Below are positions 49,401 through 61,400 of a stretch of 64,000 nt of DNA, one piece after another. How positions within the stretch are numbered: position 1 is the stretch's first letter; every line of letters begins with the position of its first letter. The notes below the pieces were generated by a model, which saw nothing but the letters and a program-made list of their open reading frames with translations, searched no databases and was not told the origin of the DNA. Source of the DNA: Arenicola marina (taxonomy: Eukaryota; Annelida; Polychaeta; Arenicolidae); NCBI GenBank assembly GCA_964019135.1, contig OZ025256.1, positions 40,334,035 to 40,398,034 of the forward strand. The letters are read 5' to 3'. The position numbers and the translations under genes are program-made.

Positions 49401-52400
49401 TATGTTGAGGCTCAACACGTCCGACTGCCCAAAACGTCTTGCATAGCTAAGAACAAACTAACAGTTACATTTGACGTTGCGATCTTACACAATCTGCCGA
49501 TATGAAGTCGCGATGCGCTCGTTTTGTAGCTCTTAGTTAGCGATATACGAATAACATTGAGTTTCATGAGAAGCTGGGGAGGCAGGGGAGGGGGAGATGG
49601 GGCGGACAAAACTTGGATAAAAATCGGCGTCAAACTGTGCATTATGTTATAGGTGTGAAAGTCATGATCCTGACCCGTTTCGGGCAGACGGACGTTTTGG
49701 ATCCTCACGCACGTAGCTTCGAAGTAAACTGCCATGCAATAAACACCTTGTCTGGCAGGTTTACCAGGGCAATTTTCAAATGTTACAGTTGTGTTAAATG
49801 TGAATGCCGATCTTTCAGGTCAGCATGATTGGCAGACTTTGTTTAAATAGCGAGAGCTATCTTTAAAGGTTAATGTTTGTTGTCACTTGTATATCTTAAA
49901 TGCAATACATGTATATGTGCTATTTATCTTTTCAGCATATTGTTCGCTGATATCGTGGGTTTCACTGCCATGTCATCAATGGTTACAGCGTCAGAACTGG
50001 TGCGGATTCTCAACGATTTGTTCGCAAACTTCGATATACTAGGAGAGGTGGGTTCCGTTATCAACGACAGAACAATACAGGAATTGAGGCCAATTTATAA
50101 GGAAATAGGGTCATATACAACGTTATTACATCTTTTTTATATCTTAGAGAAAAAAGTTTCCGCAATTCAATTCACAGCAACAGCTTAAAATAATAGACGA
50201 CCATTAATGCAAGACAATTTCGACATAAAACTGCTCGGTTTATCGCGCGCGGACGTCCTAGTGAGCCGCGGTCGACATCACACAGAATACCGAACAGCAA
50301 ACAGGCTTCTCTCCGGATAGCCCACAGGCTTTCAGGGTTTAAATTTAAGACAGAATATACTTATTTGACATGGAGGAGAGGTTGGTAATATAAAAATTAC
50401 AGAAGATATCACTTTAAACAGTACGTAAAAACCGGTGGCATTGTTAAGAACACTGTATGCCTGCCTCTACTTACTATGCACTCACACCTGACCACAGCGT
50501 GAACAACTCGGCGCGATGTCTTCCTTTTGACCCACAGAAGTACGACCCCGTCAACCCCGTCCTCTGTCATCGTCCTAGGTACTTCCTTTGCTTAATTCAG
50601 CCGCTGAAACCCCGAATTATTTCCTTTCAGAAATACCACCAACTGCGGATTAAGATCCTGGGTGACTGTTACTATTGTATATGTGGCTGCCCCACCCAGC
50701 GGTCAGACCACGCCGTGTTGGCAGTGCACATGGGGCTCAGCATGGTGGAGGCCATCAGGTAATAAACACACCAACCAACTTCACACCTGCTACTTCTCGC
50801 CCATTTGAGTTAAGTTTGGCCACGACGCCATATTTAAACTATGTATATCGCGGCAATGGGGTCAGGAAGGAAGGGGTCCAATGTCGAATTTTCAAAGTTC
50901 TCATTGTCGAATGTCGATTTCCGCGACGACGTTCCGCGTCGTATTTGGGCTAAGTTGTATGTCTTTTTTTTCGAAAATCTGTGTCAAGGTCGCTTTTTAA
51001 GATCTTCCGTGTCGGAATTTGGGGGTCGATGTTTCTGTGTTGCGTCTTCATTTACCCCTCCCAGACCCCTACCATGGGAAGGGTCAATGTAGAAAGGAGC
51101 TATGTCTCTGGCAGTTCCCAACTGCACATTTCAGGGAAAAGAATGGCTGGGGTGTTACCTGGGCGGGTAACAGAGGACTCTCGTCAACAGCCGAACACGC
51201 TGCTTCCTATGCCCATCTCGGTGTGGCCCCTAGCGCCATTTGAAGGTCACATGGTGATGCAAGTCGCCTTATTGCAGTGTGTGGATAGGAACAGTGTTTG
51301 AAGCCGATATCTTTTATCCGTTTATCCTTCATCGTCCCCGGGAGATTCATTGGCCCCATTAAGCCCTTGTGTGCACAAAAGTGGCCTAAGGCAACATTTC
51401 ATGTCCATACTCTCTAGCTCGTGCGCCCTCATTCAGGTACCTGCCTCCTGGGGCAAGTTTCCTCCAAATCCATTTCATTGTTCCGGCGAGGTGTGCTATT
51501 TGGCCAAGGTTAGCATTCCTGTCCACAACAGCAGCATGGTATACCAACAATTCGTTTCCTTTCGCGAAAGAAATAGTATGACGCTGAGCGAATTTGACGA
51601 CTGGAGAAAAAAAAAGATATCTCATTCAGAAACCCGCTGTGAAAAATGGCACTTCAAACCAGAAATCCCATACCAAATGCTAACGGATACCCCTCATGTG
51701 CTACCCAGGGAGACCTAATCACTATGACACGGGCTACCCTGGAGTGCACTATGGCAATATGTACTCTCTGATTAACATCAGACGCCATAAAACGTAAAAA
51801 TGTATAAAGTCAACGGTCAACAACTGCTTCACGTACAAAAGCCTAAATGATATACATGTTAACCATGATTCTGATGTCCGATTCCTGATATCATATTCCT
51901 GGCATCAGGTTCCTGAGATATAATTCCTGATATCCGATTCCTGATATTTGATTCATGAGATTCCTGATATCAGATTCCTGCCATCAGATCCCTGCCGTCA
52001 GATTCCCGATATATATTTCCTGATATCACATTTCTAATATCACAATCCTGATGTCATATTCCTGCCATCCGATTGCTGATATCCGATTCCTGATATCCGA
52101 TTGCTGATATCCGATTCCTAATATCCGATTGCTGATATCAGATTTCCGATATCAGATTTCCGATATCCAATTCCTGATATCATATTCCTAATATCAGATT
52201 CCTGATATAAGTGGTGAGCTTTGTGTTTGCTGATGTCGGTTTCTGATTGCCGCCCCCCAGGCAGGTGCGCGAGAGGACCCAGAGCGGAGTGAACATGCGC
52301 GTGGGGGTGCACAGTGGGGCCGTGCTGGGAGGTGTCCTGGGGCAAGTCCGCTGGCAGTACGACGTCTTCGGCAAAGAGGTGACCCTGGCCAACAAGATGG

Positions 52401-55400
52401 AGAGCGGAGGGATCCCAGGGTGAGTGCCACCCTATGATACAGCGCCACATATAGCATCTAGTGTCAATGACATCTATAAAAGACGGCAGATAAACAAGTT
52501 GGCGGATAAAGGTTGGCGGTTAATCATGTTGGTGGTTACACAATTTGTCACATAAGGCTTTAAAGTTAAACAGGTTGGCGACTTACAACCCGACCTCACC
52601 ATGTCTCCATTCGTTCCGGATTCCATACACACATGCAGGTGGATAATGAAGTGGGATAAATGGATACCCACCTTGTGATCCACCAATAAAGTCCAGAACC
52701 TGTTTCTTTTACATGTTTGTGGCCGCTATTCGACTAAATCATACATACATATCATACATATGCAGGGGTGGATCTAGGAATTTGCAAAGGGAGGGGGGGT
52801 GGGGGTAGGGGGTTGCTTTGAAAACATGCGACCGGGAGGGGAGGGGGTGCTCTCCTAAAAACGTGCAGCCGGAAGGGGGGCGGGGGCTTCTCAGAGAACC
52901 GACTTTTACAGTGTATAGTCAATTTCCCAAAGGGACCCACCCCCCCTCAGATCCGCCCCTGATCTGAGCCACGTATATGCTCATGTTTCGTTGTTCATTT
53001 CCGTCTCCAGCCGAGTGCACATTTCAGACGCGACTGCCCGGTGGCTCTCCGGGGAGTTCGAGCTCGAGGCGGGGGAGGGGGAGACGAGAGAGGACGCCAT
53101 TAAACAAGCGGGAATGAAGACCTTCCTCATCAAAACTGTCGTCAAGCCGGTGAGTCTTTATCTCTGGTGTCAAATCCTGCTCATTTCCCGCGTCAGTTAC
53201 AGGTGTTAAGTAAACACATTCTTTACTCGGGACGCGCCCGGAACTGTTCCCGGAAAGACGTTATCAGTTTCAGTGGGCGCCGTCAAAAACCCTGATGGCT
53301 TGATGTGCGGCGGGGGGCGTTTGCAGGGAGCGGCTGTTCAGGTTTGGTTTTTAATGCATACCGGAGGATGATCCACATGGGCACGGCAGCAGGTATCAAG
53401 AGTAACAGAGCCATGGCTATTGGCTTCAGTAGTAAAGAGTGATAGGGCCATCTTTTTAGGCTTCAGTGATAGCGAGCCATTTTATTCAAATAAACTTCAA
53501 GTAAAGCCAAATTGCAGATACAACCAGTTTATCGCAATTATGTAAATGAATCAAATTATCCCGTTAATGAGATGCAAAATTCCTTTGTCAGTACCCACAG
53601 GGAACGCTGGATGAGTCCACAACGACCGACCAGGCACAGAACGGGACATCGGTGAAAGGCCACTCCCACCAGGTAGGTCACCCGATGAAGCCAAGGTCAT
53701 TAAAAGGTCATCCGGATGCCCTCGGGGGTCACCCCACGGCCCAGTATGTAGCGTGTTCGGGTACTGTCGAGAATGCTCTGCTAGGCCAGGGCCCGTAAGT
53801 TCGAAACGGCCGAGGCAGAATATCTTGCCCTCGAATAGGACATTAGCATGGAGCGGGGCGAAATATTCGGCCCCGGCAGTTTCGAACTTACGGGCCCAGG
53901 TGACGTGGTCGGGGCGTGGTTCGAATCCCATCTGTACAAATATCTGTGCATGATAATGGTGTCCCTCTTCGCAGACAGTAGGGCGTTACTCCAGGAGAGA
54001 CGTCGCCTTTAGTAACTACAGGAGAAGGAGAGAGGCTGCGAAGGGTCCGCAGGTGTGGGAGGGACACGTGTTCAGGGGGCACGTGTGTTAAATCACGGGC
54101 AGTTATTATAACTATAATTCTATTAAGAGTGACTAGGCTGGAATAACACCTGAAATAAAACAATTATTGCGCGTTTTATAAGATAAGATAACATAAAGTT
54201 ATATATAACGTCGGTATGTAAAGGTCAACAATAAACATTAGCACTAGTGCTATTGATCGACAATGATAAAATAACATGAGCTGATGAGATATATGTACTT
54301 ATGATAATAAAAATATAACAACCATTGTATCTTTTTAAACATTATCCTTTCGCTATGTTGCATAATGTGCATGCATTACAGTGACACAAGAACACATCCG
54401 AGGTTGACAGCGTCGTTTTAAATTCCTTGGCAGATCTGGCTAACTTCGTGTCCTTATTGAGCATATTCCATAGCTTGCTACCTCGATACTTCACCGAATG
54501 ACCTTAACGCGTGGCATACATATAGTTGGCCCATGTTTTAACATGTAATTGCTTTCCTGTACGTTATGCATGTCATGAAGGTAACTGGGCCAATCTTGTA
54601 TGAAGCACCTACTAAGTGTATGAAATCTAAATGCTGGCATCCTACGACGTGTTATGAAGCACGCACGGATTCCTTGGCTTCCATTTTTGTGAACCTACGG
54701 TGCATCGGCCCTGTCGTATTTAGTCGCACCGATTTGAGAACAACAAGTATAACTTCTTGCGTACTTTCTTGCGAAACGGAAGTGCCCCAGGGAACCAATT
54801 AGGATATCACCCCAAAGATATCGCCATGCTGCACTGGTTTAACGGGTTGTCCCGTTGCTAAGTATGGGAGGTGGATGTTACTTCCTGGCGTAATGTGTCC
54901 GGAAACTGATATAATGCGGATTTAATTCCATCGACAGGAAGCGGAAAGCCAAGGACCGTCTGGCAGGCAAACTTCTGAACGGCACTCTACTCAAAGCGAC
55001 GCGGAGGAGGGCACATCAGACTTCTTTGCTGCTCTGATGGAACGCGAAGACAAAACGTGAGATTAAAGCAGCTTATTCTTACATGCGTTTTAATTTTACA
55101 ATCAAGATTAAACGTATCTCAAAGTTATGATGCATATACGTTTTATATCTAGTTGAGTCTTTAAAACAACAATTTCAACATTAAACTGTCGGCATTCAAC
55201 ATCACGGAGAATACCGAACAGCGAACAGGCGCATAGGGATATAAAGCCGGCCACCAACTTCTGCTCCGGCGAACAAATTTGATTCTCTCCGGATAGCACA
55301 CAGGCGTTCAGGATTTAAATTCAAGACAGAACATACTTATCTGACATGGAGAAGAAATTGGTTATATAAAAATTACAGAACATATTGCTTTAACATTGAA

Positions 55401-58400
55401 TGCATATAACATTTATCCGGAATTTTGAACGTACAATATGCAGCACGTGTGCGTGTACCTCCAGGTTAGTACTGTCTTTTAAGAACAATGAGGACAATAT
55501 ATTGGTGATTTACATTGACTGTTACACCCAGTATGTCGGTACAACTGTACCAATTAATTTAAAGGTTATTCATTATGTGTTGCTATTCAGAGAGCTTTTT
55601 CGTACCAACGTCATGTCAGTATATAAGTATATATCTAATAAAAGCCTAGTATGACTCCTTTAGTGCAAGAACCTATTCTCATCACTGAAAAGTCATTTTT
55701 CCCTGGTCCGGCTTAACCTGTCTAAAATGATGCAGTAAACAGTGAATACTGTCCAAGTGAGTGACGTAGCAGACACGACCCTCTTACCAATTTGCCACCA
55801 GCTTACGTAAAACATATTATTTGGTCACATTTATTATTGCATTTGAAGCAGGTTATCATTATGTTATGTCTCATCTTTCATGCCAGCCTTCTACGAAATA
55901 CCCAGTTAGTAATCCTTCCAAAATGGCCATTTGTCGCCTTGCACCAGGAGATCGTTTTACTAAGAGTTACGAGCTCGTAACTATATTTTTCACATGCTAA
56001 TTTAACGACAGATCGTAACGTTACGAGCAACGGAAATAAGCGTTATACTGCGATTATTGGGGTGCAACCCTCTTCGTGCAATTTATTTTCCACCAATACT
56101 ATTAAATATCCCATTGGCCCTATATTTATGACGAATTCAAAATATTTCATTTCTCTTCAAACCGGCAAACAATGTTTTAATTTTACGAGCAAAGTTACAA
56201 GATGGAATGAAAGGACATGGAATGAGCCCCAGGTCTTTAATAAACTCATCTCGCCTCGGTACTTTCGAAAAGGTTCCATTTGTCACCTCCAAGGGTGAAA
56301 TTTGACTGCGGTTCGTGTGAGAAAGTGCATATTATATTACTTGAAACGCACGAAATGGGATCTCAGCACAAAGTTCCTATTTTATCCTCACGTAAATGCT
56401 AGAACAGGATATATCAAAGACTTTTTCTGAGATAAACCCATTTCTTACTCGAAACAAACGCCATATGCATATCATGCGGCGGCAACAACAAACTCTGCAG
56501 AGGTCGACGGCCGTCTCCGAAGACAAGTCTTTTTGCTGTACCGTCAGAGACCAATCAAGATATTAATCATACTCACGAACAGATTGCGGCACACGACGTC
56601 TGGTGGAGCGACGTGTCTTATTCACGCCCCCTGTAGCATTGAACAAAGAGAAGGAACACATACAGACATAGGCAAATCATGCAGACACCGGCACATTACA
56701 CAGACGGTTAGATAAGTGTTGACAAGACGGTTGATGTCTCACTGATATGTAACAGTAATTTGGTTACCGCAAATCCTCAAATGGACCAACTCTTCATGTC
56801 GCCTGCAGCCACATCAGCACATCAGACATGATTCCTAATTAAAATATCATTTCAGATTGTGCCGCTCATTTTAGTAATGGGTCATGTTTTTTTTCGTTTT
56901 TTCTTTCATTTCTTATCGCCGAATGCCGAATACCAACCGCGTAGCTCAAAGCTGCCCTCTAGCGACCAAAGCAGATATTTGGATTTATTGCAAAGTCATC
57001 CGCCCAGTACATGGTACAACAATGTACATGTGGCAAAATACAGAAAAAACATACGTCACATCTAATTATTGGCAAACTTATTTGTCTCCTTGAATTTATG
57101 ACAGTGAAGCCAAACACGTATTTATGACAGTGAAGCCAAACACGTATTTATGACAGTGAAGCCAAACACGTATTTATGACAGTGAAGCCAAACACGTATT
57201 TATGACAGTGAAGCCAAACACGTATTTATGACAGTGAAGCCAAACACGTATTTATGACAGTGAAGCCAAACACGTATTTATGACAGTGAAGCCAAACACG
57301 TATTTATGACAGTGAAGCCAAACACGTGTTTGTTGCATTTAAATCACAAAACGTACACATTCACTCACCAAGTCTGTTTCTATTTCTAACGAGTAACTTT
57401 CAAGAACATCGAATCTTGCCAGCGCGGCTAAATGTTTCATGCAGTTTACGGGCGTGTTCGATTTACATGAAACCAAAGCCGGTTTGCCGAACTGACTGTT
57501 CGAGAGAAGAAGAATCGAAACCGGTTTGCTCGAAAGCGTAGAACCACCGAGCGAGCTGGTTTTACTGTTTCGCTTCTGCCGAGCTGTCAGTTCGATCAAC
57601 ACATATACCATAGTTAATCATAAATGTATAAATAGAGACTTCTGGACAAAGGTATGAGACTAGTTTACTAACGGACAGTCCAAACTGCATAAGCAGATGG
57701 CCATTGCCGAAATATGTTGAAATTGTGAACAAATGAAACGATCCGGTAGCTTTCAGGTAGGCAAACTTTTGAAACCCGTTTTAAAAACGGTTTCGGTTTC
57801 CCGTCGGTTTCAGGTAAAAATAACTCGTCCTAAATATCTGGTTCCGTTTAACAAATACAATACGGTTTCAATTAACCGTAATCCATGGGGGACTCCTTCG
57901 TCACCGTTCTTTCATGTAGCTTCTACAATACTCACACCGAAAAGAAAAGAAATGCTCCTCAATTGTTTTGTATCACAAGGTATTGCTACAATAATGTATG
58001 AAATAAATGATGACACTATTGTCCCATTGCAGCTTGATAAGGAAGGAACTTCACGCCATTAGTTTGACCTTCAAGGACCGGAACTTAGAGTCCACATACT
58101 ACAAGGCTCCACAGAGGGGGCAGCACTGGTGCCTGGTCGCCGCCGGAGCAGCGGTCACGTGGTGCCAGCTGGTGGCGCTAGCAGTCGTCAACGAAGGGTA
58201 TTTGTCATTGGCATTGATGTCGATTAACGTAGGCTGCACATCTCAACGGTATAGTTGCCTGACACTATCAAGGGTGTGTGTGTGTGTGGGAGGGGGGGGG
58301 GGTACCTTTTCCGATCTCCGCGATTGGCATCCAGGAATTCTTGGAGATTCGCGATCAGCTGTTGGCATTTTTTGGGGATCCTTATTCGCATTATTCTTGG

Positions 58401-61400
58401 TTCAAGGCGAAGACCTTTTGCCTATTTACCGCCATCCGGCATAGCAGTCCTCTCGATAGTCCTCGATATTCGATATTCGATAGTTTTTTACGCCCAGCTC
58501 CTAATCTTTGAGATTCGGTATTGCTCTCCCTAATTCTTGGGGATTCGCGATTCAGAGGAGGGTACACCCCCCCCCCCCACTATCAAGGGCAAGTTCATAT
58601 ATATACAAATATAATAATCAGTTTATTGTGACAGTCAGAAGACAATACACAAATTACATTCATTAAGTTCATTTGCAAGACGTTTTCTCGTGATACGAGC
58701 ATAAGCCAAAGGGTTATTTGTTCGTTACAGATAAGGTGTGTTGATCTAAAAATTATCTGCAAGCAAGCTAACAAAGAAACGCGAAAACAGAACAAGTCAA
58801 GTAAATAAACCTAGAAGTATTTATGTAACTTCTATCACAGCTAGACACAGTAAAAGGATGACACATTTATAAAGGCAAAAGTCTATTAATCGGAAAACAA
58901 GTCTTAATAGGATACCATTATGTTCTTTCTTAAGCATGTATTTAGACGTGCACAAGTTTACGTTTATCGGCAATTTATTAAATATGCTACGACCAGTGGT
59001 TCGGATTCCCTTCTCAGATAGAATACTATTTAGTTTACGTACCCGCAGATGAATAGAAGTTCTTGTGTTGTAACTGTGCGTGTGAAGTTCGTGTAAGTAT
59101 ATCAGCGATAGCTCTGGGAATATATATATGTATAGGTATATATGTATAAGTTCTCCACCGAGTTTTAATATACCCAACATCTAAAGTATTACTCCGCCTG
59201 TGTCCAGAGCTAGCTAAGATATTTTGACACACTAATTTTCCGTATTGCCGACTTAATAGCGAGCGCAAGCGAGCTCTTAAAGTAACATGCATGCATATTC
59301 AAAGTCCATTTCAAGCATAGGCTTAGGACTTTCATTTCGCGTAACAACCCCTATGAGATCTTTTCGGATTCGGAGTAAATATCAGCTGTACATAAATATA
59401 TTCAAGCAAAGAGAGGTCAAAGCCTATTATGTCATGTCTTTAATAATTAAATCAGCTGCCCCACAAAATTAACGAATAAATTATTCAATGTTAACAATGG
59501 ATGTCTACTTCCAATTAAAGCTAATTTATAAGCGACGGGCTAAATGTCTGTTGTCAAGCAGAGCGCTCCTGGTGACCGCCCATCGGCTGCTGCCATAGTG
59601 AGTAGTTGTGACGTCAAAATGTTATAAACATGACGTCACAATGAGAGTTCCTGAGCAACCGAATGATATGCCACAAGCACGTGCATGGTATACGTCATCC
59701 CGCCAAAGATATTCTTTATGGCAAGCCAAAGTGAGATTGAATTTGAATATTAATCTAGATGTATCCCCTCGAAATATCTGAATTAATAAATATACGCTCG
59801 CATTTTTTAGGTAGCACCTATCCATATTAAAAACATTGTGTCCCTTCTACCACTAACCTCTTACCTCCGCCACCCCAGCCACACACGCGATTGTTACCTT
59901 TCATCCAGCAGACCATGCGAATTAGGATAACGCTCACCAACCATCAAAACCGAAAGTCAATTATATAGATCTACTTCCATTCATTGCAAGTTTCATTTGC
60001 AAAAATATCTGTTCAATAGAGAATTTATGAAGTACGCTATATTTGGGACTCATGCTGAAATTATTCAGTACACTATGTTTGAGACTCATGCTGAAATTAC
60101 ATGTTGAAATTATTTAGTTAGCAAACATTAAATTTACAGGCCGATGGCGAAAATAGTTCCTGTAGGTAAAGTGCAGTTTAAACATTAGAGATGCACTTGT
60201 GACATTTCTATTGGCGTAATGACTTTAAACAAATAATGCGGACACAAAGAGCGCGGGGTTTGTCCAATTACCATTTAGCTTCGTAAAACCTACGGCATTC
60301 CATATCCGACACATCGTCGTGCCAGACAGCAATATCGTTCAGTTCCTACTCGTTATTTTATTGATATAATAAAGGCATTAAAATACCTTGTGTCCAGATA
60401 AACGTGCATAAATTTTGTATAAGCACCTTTCAATTAATCATAAAACCCCTGTCTCCGCTTCGTTACCTAGCGCTATAGTTTGGGTTATTTCCAATAAATA
60501 AATCATAACTTGACCTTTTGCAATGAGGGGCCCGGTAGCTCAGTGGGCTAGAACGCTCGCATTGAGTGCTCTGGTCACCTGAGAGCCTAACGGCCTGTGG
60601 ATCGGTGGTTCGAGCCCTACTGTGGCCATGTCTGTATGGCCGCAGGATAAAGATCCAGTGTCCTTCTTCGCAAAGAGTAGGGATTACCCCCGGGGCCATT
60701 GCTCCACTCTCCCTTCCTTCTCCCATCGATGCCATATGATCAAAAGTGATTGAAGCGTCCTGAATATACAACTAACCGACCAACCTTGTGTAATGAGGCG
60801 GGCAATAGACCAATCCATGCTACAACACTAAGCCCTAAGTTTTTTTTCTTACTCATGAGAATGACATTGACAACCATGGTAGGTACAAGGGAAAATTACT
60901 CATCTCTGAAACTGACAACAAAGTGACATGCTGCTTCAAAAATAAACAGCAATACAATCAACAGTGACGTCAGTGAATGATCGACAGCCTGGGTCAGTCA
61001 ATTGACGTATCATCTGTTGATTATAATCAGACAGTTGACGGACAGCCACTGCTTCTTTAGCCATGTAAGTAACAATAAACATGCACTAATATCATTACAT
61101 CTCCGGGTCGCATCAATATCTATATATATATATTTTTTTTATTTATTCCTTCAGCAACGAGAGCTACATACATATATAAATATAGGTAATGCAATTATAG
61201 GTCGAGGCCGATAACATAAACAATTATTGATTACTCAAATATGGCAATGTTGAAATAAGGTCTGCGAATATCGTATTAAGATGTGACGGAGTATTATATA
61301 AAATTATATAATTACATTACAAGATTCTATTTTCTCATACAATGCAATATATCTGGATGATTTTCCTGTAAGGATATCAGCATGATGCTCCATTTGCACC

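Larger units (their letters stand above)
48823..49935 (+). other. Intron 3
   Basis: Contains a foldback element (48962-49111) and a possible tRNA-like SINE (49158-49330). The rest shows nothing recognised. Confidence 0.8.
53673..54937 (+). other. Intron 8
   Basis: Carries a 109-bp imperfect hairpin (53789-53897) and a decayed SINE-like piece (53900-54060). 54060-54937 is AT-rich with nothing recognised. A further short linker exon hidden here cannot be excluded. Confidence 0.65.
55057..58032 (+). other. Intron 9
   Basis: About 3 kb. Contains R1 copy 3 (55113-55393), the second copy of the 25850 repeat (55965-56110), a 26-bp minisatellite (57093-57330) and R2 copy 2 (57458-57830). 56300-57090 shows nothing recognised. 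Confidence 0.8.

Noticed and set aside
51350..51718. 122-codon open frame in intron 5
   Set aside because: No recognisable domain, lies within the cyclase intron between phase-matched exons 5 and 6, and inserting it would break the C1a domain.
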